Part shown: in pieces, positions 10,486-21,951 of the stretch
Layout: each line of letters begins with the position of its first letter
Numbering within the stretch: the first letter of the stretch is position 1
Origin: Marchantia polymorpha subsp. ruderalis
Taxonomy: Eukaryota; Streptophyta; Marchantiopsida; Marchantiales; Marchantiaceae
Length of the DNA stretch: 64,000 bases
Assembly: GCA_037833965.1 (NCBI GenBank)
Contig: AP031352.1
Coordinates: forward strand, 4,568,501 to 4,632,500
Direction: 5' to 3'
Notes under the pieces: model-generated
Seen by the model: the letters and a program-made list of their open reading frames with translations, nothing else
What the model was told of the DNA's origin: nothing
Databases searched by the model: none
Position numbers and translations under genes: made by a program

Positions 10486-12640
10486 ACATTCAGACAAATC
10501 GTGAGTCTAATCTCTGTCACTTCCTCGGCTTCCTCACTCTTTGGTATTCTTTTCCTACGTACGGTTTTCTTCAATCTTAACTCTAGGTTTCGCTTATGAA
10601 ATCTGGTTTTTCTCTGCATTTACATATACTTCCCTTCATTAGCTAAAAGTATTTTGTTGTTCAAGTATGATTGAAAATGAAAATAGAAAGACAAAAGAAA
10701 ACAAAATTTGCAAACCACGCAATAGGCTAAAAGCAAGTACTAACGCAATACAATATCCATTTCTTGAGAAAAATGATTACAATTCAATTGATTTTTTTTG
10801 AAATCAAACTAAGAGCTTACACATTACTCTTATGATTCATATATTACCAATGTCGTTTTGTTACCGACTAACTCACCATTTTACGTCAGCTTAATAATTT
10901 TTCCTCATGTGCGTTGTAGGCCGAGGGGTATTTTAAAACTGACACGTAAAAACCATTATATTCTATATTCTACTTTTGTTTGAAATTTTTTCCAAATATT
11001 GATTTCGGCTGTCCCTCAAACTGAATATTGCTCTCACACCTTGCTTAGCTCTTTCATAGCTTGAATTTTGCTCTCATCTCGTTCAATTCTAATTGAACCT
11101 CGCTCTTCATCCTCGACAGTTTCTGTTCCACTCCAAAATACCCTTCATTTACTCCAATTTCAAGTTTTTTTGTCTCAATCCAAAAATACATCACTTCTTT
11201 CCCTTGACAGTTTTTGTTACTACACCTTTTGAAATGTCATTTTGTCAGCTTTATACTTTCTCACTATTCAGAACTAACACTTAGGCCATCACACTCTCTT
11301 CTGTTGGCGATCACGGCTTTACTAACACAGGTCATGCTACTACTTCTTGATTTCTCTTCAAATCTCCTTCCCTCTCCTTGTAAAAATCTTTTCTGTCTCT
11401 TCAAAAAATCTTTCTTTTCCCTTCAAAATCTCCTCTCAATTTCCTCCAAAATCCTTCTTTGTCACTTCCAAAATTTCTCTTTCTGTCACCTCCTAAATCT
11501 CTTATCATATCAACTTCAAAATTCATCTCTTCACTTTCAAAATCACTCTCTCCTCACCCCCAAAATTCCACTCTCTGTCAATCCCAAAGTCACTCTCTCT
11601 TCACCTTTGAAAATTCCACTCTCTCTTCTTCTCTCTTCAACTTAAAAATTTAATCTCTATAGCACCTCCAAAATCCCCTTTTGTCACTTTCAAAATTCCT
11701 CTCTCTTCTCCTACAAAAAATTCCTTTTCACTCTTGGCACTCAACAATAGTTTTCTCTCCCACTCAGCATCCAGCAGTAGCACTGCACACAGGCAGCAGC
11801 TCAACACACTCACTCACACAATGACGTCTGATCCCTCATTTCTTGCATGCTCGTCATACCGACTTCCCATCTCACGTCAAGCCCGCACCGTCCACAGCCT
11901 CCGGTGGCATGCCCTACAACCCCCACCCTCTTAGTAGGCGTCACTTAGCATCAACCAAAGGCCGTTGTCCTAGCATTCCCTCACGCAGCGGATGACACAT
12001 GGCAGCGGGGATCGATAGCCACTAGTCCGCACACCAGCTCTTGCCGCCTGACCGTCGAATGGCCATCCCTTCGCATCGTTGTCCTGTATCGCATCGTCGC
12101 CGCCGAGATACAAGACGACGCCGCCTTATCGCCGCCGCCTACACTTTTTCTTTGCCAAAAAACTCTAACCCTAAACCCATTCCTCCATCCCGTGTTTCCT
12201 CTCTCTCGCTCACCCTAATCATATACTTTCCCTTCACTTACAAAGTCATACCACAATCTCCCAGGTACAGCATCATCGTCACCATCTCTAGCTCCCCTTT
12301 TTGCTTGCTCCTTTTCTCTGTTCAAAATACCATCAAAGCTCCGTATGTTTACTCCCTTCTACTCGCTTGCAATTCAAACTAAAACCTACACTAACCTAAA
12401 ACTCACGTTCTTTTTATGAGTTTTATAAATTAATTCTAACGTCTAATGCTAACCATACTAGATTCACAACATAACATCAAATGTGAACAATCATTTTGAG
12501 CTCACACATTTACTTTACTCTCGGAAAAATTATATCACTTTCCTTTCAAAATGTTTACTTCTTTCTTTTTGAAACGCTATCTTCTTTCTCTCTTGGAAGA
12601 ATTTGATCACTTTCATTTGTCGTGCGAATACATGTCTTTT
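10486..12640. other. Intergenic, no gene recognised; pyrimidine-rich part
   Basis: I see no coding region here. About 11140-11740 is strongly C/T-rich on the plus strand and repeats a unit of roughly 25-35 bases of the form 'TCACTTTCAAAATTCCTCTC' with many variants. 11740-12200 is GC-richer with short ACAC and CCGCCG stretches. The frames through these parts are low-complexity and show no domain. Confidence 0.6.
11360..11740. repeat. Degenerate polypyrimidine tandem repeat
   Basis: Repeated CTTTCAAAATTCCTCTCT-like units, about a dozen, with irregular spacing. The strand asymmetry is very strong: almost no G on the plus strand for 380 bases. Such tracts can form triplex DNA or arise by slippage. 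Confidence 0.6.
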
Positions 12641-12644
12641 TTCA

Positions 12645-12989
12645 TCTTTTGCTAAAAATAGACGTCAATCCAAGGTTTCAGATCGCGAAGTATATAGGAT
12701 CAAAGATGACTCAGAGAACGTCAGTTCTTCGAGTCGAGCCTGTAGCGTTGGGAGTAGTGCGAGTAGAACGACTGCCTGTTAGCGTCGACTTGGAATCTCT
12801 TCGGAGTGGGTTGAACTCGACTTATGTTTGTGACCGTTTTAGTGCCAGTGAGGTAATTGAAATTGACAAGTTTTTCAATGGTAAAAACCACGTGTTTTCA
12901 CTCAAAGAACTGACGTCCTTTGATTCGTCTTCGACACTATACCCTTCGCAACCTGAAACCCTAACTCGATGTCTATTTTTAGCAAAAGA
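12645..12989. repeat. Inverted-repeat unit enclosing a family-B copy
   Basis: The left arm 12645-12699 (TCTTTTGCTAAAAATAGACG onward) and right arm 12939-12989 are imperfect inverted copies over about 52 bases. Between them 12709-12930 matches the middle of family B (GTTCTTCGAGTCGAG, GCGTTGGGAG, GCGTCGACTTGGA, CTTATGTTTGTGAC). Just outside, TTGTCGTGCGAATACATG at 12617-12634 matches the family-B end in reverse. The structure looks like a rearranged or foldback B derivative. Confidence 0.6.
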
Positions 12990-12999
12990 CAAAACCACA

Positions 13000-13712
13000 T
13001 GACACATTCCAAAATGCTATCTCTCTCCTTGTGACCAGACAAGCCCCGCGTTCCCTAACGGAATGTCGACGAAACACTATCCCCTTGGTGCCTCTCTTAG
13101 CCATTGCTCCAACGCACAAGTTTGTTCATAACAACATGTATATTTAAAAACATAACTCATAAGGAAATATATTTTTTTAACATTTATAATATAAAAATGA
13201 CAAGTGATCAGCATTTTGTGCTCACAAAAGCTTTAAAGATTCAAAATTCAAGGATTGTATAATTTATGACTATCTACTCTTTGTTGACAATATGAGATTT
13301 TTCCTCGATGATTTTCATTATTATTTCATGAAACTTCGTGCAATACTGGCAAAGTATGAAGCAAGGAGTTGGACAAGACTCAACTTAGCAAATTTGTCCA
13401 TTCTACTACTTGGAATGAATAGATCTTTGGGCTGGCTATTGCTAACAAGATGTGAATATAACCAAGTCCGAGTGCATTTGATCGAGAGAGAACGTACTTT
13501 AAAATTCTGCATATGTGAAAGAATATGATGACATCAAGGAATTCACCGAGCAAACAAACTAGAGAAGAGCATTGAGAGAATATTGTAGTTCTCCGGGAAT
13601 GACATTTGCCGATGTCGACAAGCCTATATGGAATGTGGAAAAGAAAACGATCAAACGGTAGTGAGCGAGAAACAACAGATTTGAAAAAGATCACAGTTGT
13701 GACTCAATAGTC

Positions 13713-13745
<33 letters not shown>

Positions 13746-13784
13746 TGTCTATAGACAGCGTCAGAATCGCTCAATGAAGTAACT
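13000..13784. other. Intergenic with (TA)13 microsatellite
   Basis: No gene recognised. 13713-13738 is an uninterrupted TA repeat of 13 units followed by CACACA. The frame at 13292-13528 has no recognisable domain and is probably chance. Confidence 0.6.
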
Positions 13785-15181
13785 GTCATGTAGTTTTGGT
13801 TTTACTAAATATAGACTTCAAGCTAGAGTTTTTGTTGTGCAACCTCCGGGCTGACTCTCACTCAGGTTTACCTCTGATAGCTTTGCAGTAGCGCTTCATG
13901 GTTCTAGAAGACTAGGATTCATCCTCACATTCATGTTCCAAACACCTTCTCTCTCAAACTCTCCATGTATCACTCCAACTCACACATAAACTCTCCTCAC
14001 ATCACTCTCTTCACATAAACGCAAACACACGTCAATACTCCAAGATACTCAAAAACTTCACTCCTTCATTCCTGAAACAAGTCCTCACACATGACTCTCC
14101 AAACTTGCTTGAGAGGTGCTACTCTACCTCTCTATTTATACTACTTGAGAAGTTACCATAGTAACATGTGGTAATTTTTCCTAAATTACTTTTACTTAGG
14201 TAAGTTTGATTAACACTCTCTATGTGGCAACATGCCATTGGCCTAGCTAAACCTTCTAGAAGTTTCCGGAATCCAAGGTTGAGGTGGCGACATGTCATTG
14301 GAAACTTTTTAACTTCTACAAGCTTCTTAGCCACTAACTCAAAACTAGACTTAGTCTAGCCAATCATCTTTTATACATTTTAGTCTAACCAATCAAATCC
14401 AAGCTTTTAGTCAAATATCTAATCCTTTGGAATCTAGAACTTTTGTATAAGACAAAATAGAAGTCCTCACCCCTTGTAAAAGACAAAATAGAAGTGCTCA
14501 CTTCATTCTTTTAGAACTCCGCTAATCATTCCGCCAACTATAGACATTGTAGCTAAACTTAGTTATGATTAGATAAACTTAGTTATAACTAACTAGTTTA
14601 GTCATAACTAGCTAGACTTAGCTATCCCATGGCTAATCATCCTTAATCACTTGACCACTTCTGACACTTAGTACATATGTGCAACACCCGGTTTTACAAT
14701 TCACGTAGTGTTTAAAGTCGATGACGATTCGAAGAAATTTGGTTCTTCGAGACGAGTCTATTAGCGTTGGGAGTTGTGCAATTGCCCGGAAGCGTCGACT
14801 TGGAGTCTCTTTGGAGTGGGTTGGGCTCGACTTATGTTTGTGACAGTTTTAATGCCAGTGGCGTAGTTAAGACTTACGCATTTTTTAGTGGGGAACATCG
14901 CGTTTATTTCACCCAAAGAACTAATCGTTAGTACACCGAATCCGTCGGTGTGTCAAGATTTTATGTGAGGTTTTTTTTTCGAGAGTTTAGGGTTTAGGTC
15001 GCCATCCTTGGAGTTCTTGGGACGCGACAAGAGTGTCAACTAGAGTTGCAGCCCATGCACATGGAAAAGTTTTTCACGTGTAGGTTGGTGCAAAGGAGGG
15101 TACGGAGAGCCGTATCAATTCTTTGGAGGATTCTATCAATTCAAGAGAGCCAGCAATGTATGTCGACACGTATTCGCACGA
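13785..15181 (+). repeat. Family-B repeat interrupted by a solo LTR
   Basis: 13785-13837 (GTCATGTAGTTTTGG through ACTAAATATAGAC to AGAGTTTTTGTTG) matches 9367-9436 of the B copy in the 3' LTR. After the inserted LTR, 14699-15181 resumes the same repeat in the same orientation: TTCACGTAG, GGTTCTTCGAG, AGCGTTGGGAG, TGGAGTGGGTTGGG, TATGTTTGTGACAG, ending CGTATTCGCACGACA. This copy is somewhat longer than that at 9369. Confidence 0.75.
13838..14698 (-). mobile_element. Solo LTR of the Gypsy family A, reverse orientation
   Basis: On the minus strand it begins TGTAAAACCGGG at 14698 and ends GGAGGTTGCA at 13838, full length like the LTRs at 2288 and 9238. No internal element sequence adjoins it, so it is a solo LTR left by LTR-LTR recombination. 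A short internal duplication (about 14452-14500: AAGACAAAATAGAAGT... twice) is private to this copy. The five bases on each side (TGTTG, ATTCA) do not match, so the target duplication is lost. Confidence 0.88.
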
Positions 15182-16520
15182 CAGAACAACATCAAATAAA
15201 CATGGAACATGATCAATATTTGTCTATGTTTTCAATAGAATATAAATGTTAGTTAATTTCTACCTGATATAGATTGTGTTGTACACTAATTTCTTTGAAT
15301 ACATTTTGAAATGTAGGTAGACTCTCAACATTTTATGATTTTTTTAGTGTTTAAATACATAAATGTTACCTATTACTTCTAGTTGTAAGTGAATGCAATA
15401 TAATGAAATACACAAATATCTAGAAGTTAAATATATAATAAAACTTATAATATTACTTATAAATATAATATAAAACTTATATTATTAATTTTTATATAAA
15501 AGTTATTAACATAAATTTTTACATGATTTTTTTTCCTAAGCATACTGTATTTTAAATAAATGTAAATATTTGGATGATATTCATTGTGTAAAATGCAATA
15601 TATTTTTTACACAATGATTATCATCCAAATTTTTACATTTATTTTTCATATTATTTTAATGTGTATTTTTATTTTTTATTTTTCATGTATTATGTGTTAG
15701 TTAGACTTTATTATAAAAAAAAATCTATTTATAAACTAATTCACCCAAAAGCACAAACAATAAATGCACAAGCAAAAAGTAACATAATTTGTCACTTGAC
15801 TACATCCACAATAAAAGTATTTTTATCGTCAATATTTGAGGGAATAAGTTACGTTATGTTGTTTTTATTAATCACGATTGAAATTCTAATTAATTGACGA
15901 TTTGAATTTAACTTAACATTCCTGTGGATTTTATAAAAAATTTGAGTCATACAAAGACATATCTAAATCTTATTATTATAGATCTGAACATATGTTGTTA
16001 TGGAATTAATTTGAAATAAATGTTGAAAATTTTTATACTTATTCTAAATTATTTTGAAATTGTACTATCTTTGAGACGTTGATTATCATATTTTAATCCA
16101 AAATATAACGTGATTGTGATATATTAGAAAAAAATTAATCAATTTGTAACCTTAAATCCAAAAATTTTATTTTAATTTCATTCTGAAAAGTGATGAAGAT
16201 AACTATTTTCATGATTTTATCATAAATAAATATCATATAAACGCAATACTACGATTATTTATTTTACATTTGATACAACTTTGAAAAGTTTAATTATGTG
16301 TGCTCTCAATGAATTTCATATGGATGATTTGTATATAATCTAATCATCTAAAACAAATTTTTTTTATGAACCTTCATTATAGAAAAAATAATTATAATTT
16401 TACTATTTATTTTATATATAGTATTTTGAATGATATGTATTAATTTTTTTACATGTAACATCTTGCTGCAAAATTAATAATAACTGAATCACTTAGATGA
16501 TGCTTAAGGAAAAATTTGAT
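15182..16520. other. Very AT-rich intergenic DNA
   Basis: Long A/T runs and no open frame with coding character. The only clear structure is the hairpin at 15554-15644. Confidence 0.7.
15554..15644. repeat. Near-perfect 40-bp inverted repeat (hairpin)
   Basis: The left arm 15554-15593 and right arm about 15605-15644 are reverse complements at about 38 of 40 positions, separated by about 10 bases. The core is TTTGGATGATATTCATTGTG against CACAATGATTATCATCCAAA. It could be a small MITE or a hairpin RNA source. No flanking TA duplication is evident. Confidence 0.75.
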
Positions 16521-18151
16521 CAATACTTAGAGCATTTGACTTCCACTTGGGAGATACATGAGTTGAAATACAAGACATATATGTAATCTCCCTTTTCCCC
16601 TTGTTTCATCTTTGTTAGTGATGAAATCTTTCCCTGCAGCTTGTTTCATCTTTATTGGTGTTGATAAATTCTTCCTTGAGTTTCTCAAATTATCTTTTTT
16701 TTGAAAGTGAAAAAAGAAAACAAAAGGCCTAGCATAAAACGTCAAACAATTCATAAGCATTGCTTCCGGGGCGAAACATGTTTACCAATGAGTGGACTTC
16801 CTCCAAAAGCGTTCCAAAAGAGTACCGTACTTGTTGCATTACTGGAAGAAAGTTATGCCATTCGTCCTGATTCGCCTAAACTGACTTCGCACCTTGCAGA
16901 ACACACAATTCGGTCATCTGGTGCTATCCAGTTGCGCCAGCTGGGCCAGTCGTCGCTCCTGTTGTCGGGTCAGACCAGTCGCTGATGAAAGAATTTCGTC
17001 CTTAGCTGCTCCCAATTATATCTATTTTATTATCCCATCCATTCTGCCCCTCGACCTGCCAGCGCGAACTTCCGTCCGTACGCTTGTTACCGCTACCATG
17101 CCCAACTGACCCCACTGCGTGTCTGTTCCACGGTACAGGTTGTTCTCGCGATCTCACTGCGCAGTCCACGGCACTGGAGACTGACTGGGCCGGGACCCGA
17201 GACCCTCTTTGCCGGAGGCAGCCCTAACCGGACGGGGAACGGAGACGGGACGGAACTCAACCGGTCATGGGAGCGAACCAGAACGGGAATGTCAGAGACA
17301 GAATTCGGGCGGCCCGAAGTCTCGTGCGCCGATTACGTGGTGGTTCGACAGTCTCAGTTTCAGTAAGACGCAGTCGCAGTGCGATGCTGTTGCGGCCTTG
17401 CCTTGTTGCGTGTTACCCGGTTGGTTGCCTCCCTGTGTTCCATCGTTTCCGCTATATTAGTCGGTCGTTCCCTTCGTTCAGGAGGGGGAGGTGCGTGATT
17501 TGGATCCGATTGTGGACAAGCAGGATTCGCTGGCTGGAGCGCCTCTCTGGCTTCAGGAGCAGCGGGGGCCGGGAGATTCTTTCTGTGTCGTCCGGAACGA
17601 GGTTTGCCGGTGGCCTCTGTTGGGGCGGGGGGCGATCCTGCGACTCTGCGCTATTCGATCGATCTGTCACGTCCGAGCGCTCGTTCTCTCGACGCGGAAC
17701 GCGCCGGCGAGGCTGCGACGAGTTCGACAGTCCGCCCGACCGCCCTCCCTCCGAGAGACGATGAGCTTGCGGAGAGACGATGCGAGTCGTCAGTTCAGGA
17801 GGCAACCGCAGATGGATTCTCGTGCGAGTCGCAATGCCCGTGCTTGAACGGAGGAACGGAATCGGCTCGCTCTCGCTCTCCCTCGGGCATGTGAGCCGCG
17901 CCTCTCGTTCCTGAGCTGCATATTCTCTAGAGGTATGGGCAATTTGCGATCCTGCAACTCGAAGATCTGCATTTCGAGTCGACGACAGAGCGCGCATTGG
18001 GCTCTGCGGTTGAATTCTTCGCGCTGATTGCTGGGGACAGAAAAACTTGGAATTTTAAATGGCTCGCGAGGGTGAAGTCTTTTTTGGTGCATGACATGAA
18101 AGCTTTGGATCTTGACAGGAAAGCTTGGCGGCGAGAAAGCGAACTTTCGAA
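16521..18151 (+). promoter_or_regulatory. GC-rich upstream and leader region of the cyclophilin gene
   Basis: 16600-16680 holds two imperfect copies of a 40-base unit around CTTGTTTCATCTTT. From about 17040 composition turns GC-rich and stays so until the ATG at 18152. Long frames on both strands here (for example 17452-17997 minus, 17267-17764 plus) overlap each other and have no domain, as expected of GC-rich non-coding DNA. A non-coding first exon and leader intron of the cyclophilin are plausible, but I cannot place the transcription start. Confidence 0.45.
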
Positions 18152-20209
18152 ATGGGTTGCGCTATGTCTATGCCCAATCCGAGATGCTGGATGGACATTT
18201 CTGTTGATGGCAATTTAATCGGTCGACTTGTTATCGAGGTGCGGGAGGATGTTGTGCCAAAGACTGCCAAAAACTTTATTGGTCTATGTACAGGCGAGTA
18301 TGGAAACTCTTACAAGGGATCATTGATTTACCGCGTCGTTCCAGGGTTCATGGCTCAGGTAAGTTCACTATCACATTGAGCTGTTCGCCTTCCCTGGTCT
18401 TTCAATTAGTGTGTAATAGACTGCTACTCGCCTGCTGAACTTCAAGGTCCGTCAAAGGAAGCCAAATGAGAAGTAATTGTGTGAGAGGGCACCATAAGGT
18501 CCTGAAAATTCCTAAGAGGGGTGGAATTGAGAAGCTACAAATTTCACGGTAATCAGATCGCTGTCTGTAATAGATGGCACCACTTGCAGATGATGTGTCG
18601 GGACGGATTTTTCGGAATGAGAAATAAGATGAAGGAAGACATGCAAGGATAGTTGGTTGCTTCTGCATTTCAAGCATTACAGTGCCATTCCAACCGTTCA
18701 GAACATGCTCCTCCCTTTGGCCTTTTTCTCTGTACAGCCAATGAGCACCTCAATCTTACAGCCACCCAAAGAGATTTTCATGTTACCTGGAGGCGAGCCC
18801 AATTTTGTGCTGAAGGTACTTTTGACTCCACAGAGATCCAAGAGGAAATTTAGCAGGGAAACACATTGCATGCTTCGTGTCTCCGCAACCCAATTTGGAG
18901 TGATGTGAAAAACAACATAACGGACTAATTTTCTGTGATGCATCGAAGACAAAACGTACTTTGTAGCTTCTGAGATTGCAACAGAATGATAGAGTACAGA
19001 ACCAATCAGGAGATTATTCAAACAACATATAGTGTTCTCATGATGTTTAGCGAAGTGATGTCAAAGGCGTAGAGCCATTTTAACGCTACACGGTTTCTTT
19101 TTCCTTGCTGTCATTTGCTTCAGTGGATGATCATAACCCTCGCTGGGAAAGAAATGGAAGTTAAATCTGACTAGTATCGCTGACGCGTGTTTGAAGTTTG
19201 TCACTAAAATCTACTCTTCACTTCGACCCGTTCAACATGTTCAGGCTTATCATCGGTCATTATGATTGCTCGCTGTAACTTCTAGAATCGTACATAACCG
19301 TCCTAAAGCAAGATCCTGAGCGAATAACGCTCCTGGACACCGTTTCGACTAGAGTCGTGGAATCATGACTTTCTTGCTTCTGAATCTTAGCCGGATTTCC
19401 TCCAAGTACCTGATCTTGTGTATATCAGGGATGTGATTTTTTTCTGATTTTTCTGTTCAACGTCATGAGCAGGGAGGTGACTGCGGCAAGTCAATATACG
19501 GCAAGAAGTTTGAGGATGAAAATTTTAAGCTTCTCCACAATCAAGTTGGTGTTGTCTCTATGGCGAACAATGGGCCCCATACAAATGGTAAAATTCTATG
19601 TTTCTCTTACATTCCAGGTTTGGAACACATTGAACCCTGACTTCCAGCACCCGTGGATCGGAAGCGCATCAGACTATTGAGACGAGAAAGAAGGCAACAC
19701 ACCTCAGTAGAAATTTGATTTTGTGATCCGGAGGTTCAATTCATCTTTCTGTAGAGATTCTGCAAACGGTGACTGCTAAGCCATGGCCTCAGTCTGATAC
19801 CTTTTACACCCGTGTCGTTTGTGATTGTTGAATACTCTAGTAGAGTAGTCAGTCAGCTCTGTCGATCTCTGACATGAGTTTGTTTTGCCAGGTACGCAAT
19901 TCTTTATCGTGTTAGGTGACTGCTCAAGCTTGGATGGAAGGCATGTTGTATTTGGCAGAGTAGTCTCAGGTCAGTATCGAACTGCGTCCTCATAAAATTT
20001 ATGGCATATCTCCTTTTCGTAGGTTTAATCAGGTACGATCTTTAAGGTTTGCACAACTGAAATACTCTACATATCCCAGAATACTCAATTTCGTTCTATC
20101 CCGGCTGGTGAATGCAGGCAAAGACGTTTTGGACCAATTGGAAGCATTAGGCAGCAAAGAAGGAACAACATCGAAGCAGATCAAGATAACGGACTGTGGA
20201 CAATTATGA
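18152..20209 (+). CDS. Cyclophilin-type peptidyl-prolyl isomerase, divergent
   Basis: Cyclophilins catalyse cis-trans isomerisation of peptide bonds before proline and act as folding helpers. Four exons joined by GT-AG introns give 163 residues in phase: 18152-18358, 19473-19587, 19892-19969, 20118-20209. The start is the first ATG of the frame (AAATGGG context). Seen: [27 protein letters not shown] (catalytic Arg61, Phe66, Met67, Gln69), [27 protein letters not shown], and TDCGQL at the end. Length fits single-domain cytosolic cyclophilins (about 165-172). Two oddities appear against human PPIA. About eight residues are missing between GGD and GKSIYG, inside exon 2, so they are not hidden at a splice junction. 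The cyclosporin-binding Trp (PPIA Trp121) is Ser120. No transit or signal peptide is evident. Cyclosporin insensitivity is an inference. Confidence 0.9.
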
Positions 20210-21362
20210 GCACTCGAGGTCGAAGAGAACGACTCAACCTCGCCCTCGTCAGTCTAGGCAATGTACAAAGGTGCTTCATATGGTTTCTTGTCACTGGATG
20301 ACACAGTACATAATTTGATGACACAACGCTTGTAAAGTAGCTGCATCACGATATCAGGAGCGCAGAAATCGGTCTCAACTATTAGATTCACTTATAGAGC
20401 AGTCTCACAAGAAGACTGGAGTTTCTTGCGAGGACCAGCAGCTTGATCAACCGAGACAGCATTGTCTCGATAGAGATGTATATGAATACTTAATGAATAC
20501 CCGTCCATTTCTCACTTTTGTGAGTTCTCAAATCTTATGCCTGTACTTGTGTCTCATCATTTTGTGTAAGAGTGCCATGACAATTTTGGTCCTCACCATC
20601 ACGCCACTTAAAATTCTGCTCAATCGTCCTATGTAAACCTTAGGTTCCTCAGAAGATTGATTTGTCGATTCGGTCCTCCTTTTCAGATTGCATCTATCGT
20701 ACATGCTAGTAGTAAAATAATAGGACGGTGGACACCGCTAACTGGAGCCTAGAAGACTTTGTTCTCTTTGTTCTCGAGATTCTGGCGCAGTGCAGTGTGT
20801 TCATCAGGCGAGTCTACCAGATAATTCTGGCTGGAGAAAACGCCAAAATACAGAACGTAGGCCATGAGTCAGATGGTGAAGTTACACTGACAGCTGACAT
20901 TTTACGCTTGTTTTATCTAGTGAATCGATTTTACATCTTAAATTAACCAGGACTAGATCGTAAGTCTATAAGCAATGTCAAAACTTCCTAACAAGTCAAC
21001 GAGAGCAATTAAGGAACAAGGAATCTCGGTACAAGATGTCCATATCAAAACACGATGATTTTTATGATCCTCGAGAGAGCGACAAGTTAAGTACAGTCCG
21101 AACGTTCAGATTATCCGCACGACCCACAATTCCGAAAACCGAAAGTGTTAGTGTGTACGCCCATTAATTATCACGCAGAATTCTTGATTCACTGGTCAAG
21201 AAGTGTTTCACATAAGTAAAGACTAAACCTTTATTCTTCATATGATACTAGATTAATCGAAACTAGATTAATCGAATTACTTCTGTGCTTCTAAGCATCT
21301 TATAAAACCTCAAGCAATAGATCTGTAAGTTCACGGTCATTATGCTGACTTATCTCTTAATA
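20210..21362. other. 3' flank of cyclophilin, no gene recognised
   Basis: Mixed-composition sequence without a supportable frame. A short direct repeat ACTAGATTAATCGA occurs twice in a row at about 21249-21278. Confidence 0.6.
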
Positions 21363-21951
21363 CAGTAGAACCTCTATAAATTTATACTCCGAAAATTTAT
21401 CAAATTGTGCGGTCCCGGCATGGGACCAGGCCAAAAATTTATAATCTTATAATTTATCAAGTTTTGGCTGCCCCGAATTTTTTATGAACTTATATTGAGG
21501 TTGATGTGCTTTTCGAGCTATATTTGTACGACTATGATCGACTAAAGAAACTTGTAATGGTTGTCTGCCTAAGCTTTTGTTCACATTTGTTTGTTGGCTG
21601 CTTAAGTATCTGATGTGGGTTAGGGATTTTCCTGGGTTAAGTTGTTTACATTTTGAGAAGTTTTCTTCTACACAATACAACTGTATACAGTACCCCAGGA
21701 TACAGTGCCCTACACACCCCATTACAATACCACAGCCAATACACACGGAACCTGGGTATCAAACAACTTCTATGTCTTTTCGAGGTCTTGCATTCCTTGC
21801 CGTAACCTTCCATACTTTTCTGCAACCTTCCAGATGGTTATGAGACCAATCAAACAAAATTAAATGAATCAATTTTAAATAAACTTATCACCTCTATAAA
21901 CTTATCAAAAAGGGCCTGTCCCAGCTTGATAAGATTATAGAGGTTCTACTG
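21363..21951. mobile_element. Pogo/Emigrant-like MITE (Tc1/mariner superfamily)
   Basis: Terminal inverted repeats start CAGTAGAACCTCTATAA on both ends (21363-21379 and complement of 21935-21951), flanked by TA on both sides (21361-21362, 21952-21953). The inverted similarity continues inward with more divergence (TTATCA...GGGAC). CAGTARAACCTCTATAA ends with TA target duplication are the hallmark of the Emigrant/Lemi1 pogo-like elements of plants. At 589 bases, with no transposase frame, it is non-autonomous. A second CCTCTATAAACTTATC block at 21890-21908 shows internal duplication of the end. Confidence 0.88.

Noticed and set aside
12160..12182. Telomere-like CTAACCCTAAACCC
   Set aside because: Only about one and a half units are present inside other sequence; not a telomeric tract.
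17452..17997. 181-residue minus-strand frame upstream of the cyclophilin
   Set aside because: Overlaps equally long frames on the plus strand in GC-rich DNA, is Arg/Ser/Pro low-complexity and has no domain. GC-rich sequence is poor in stops by chance.
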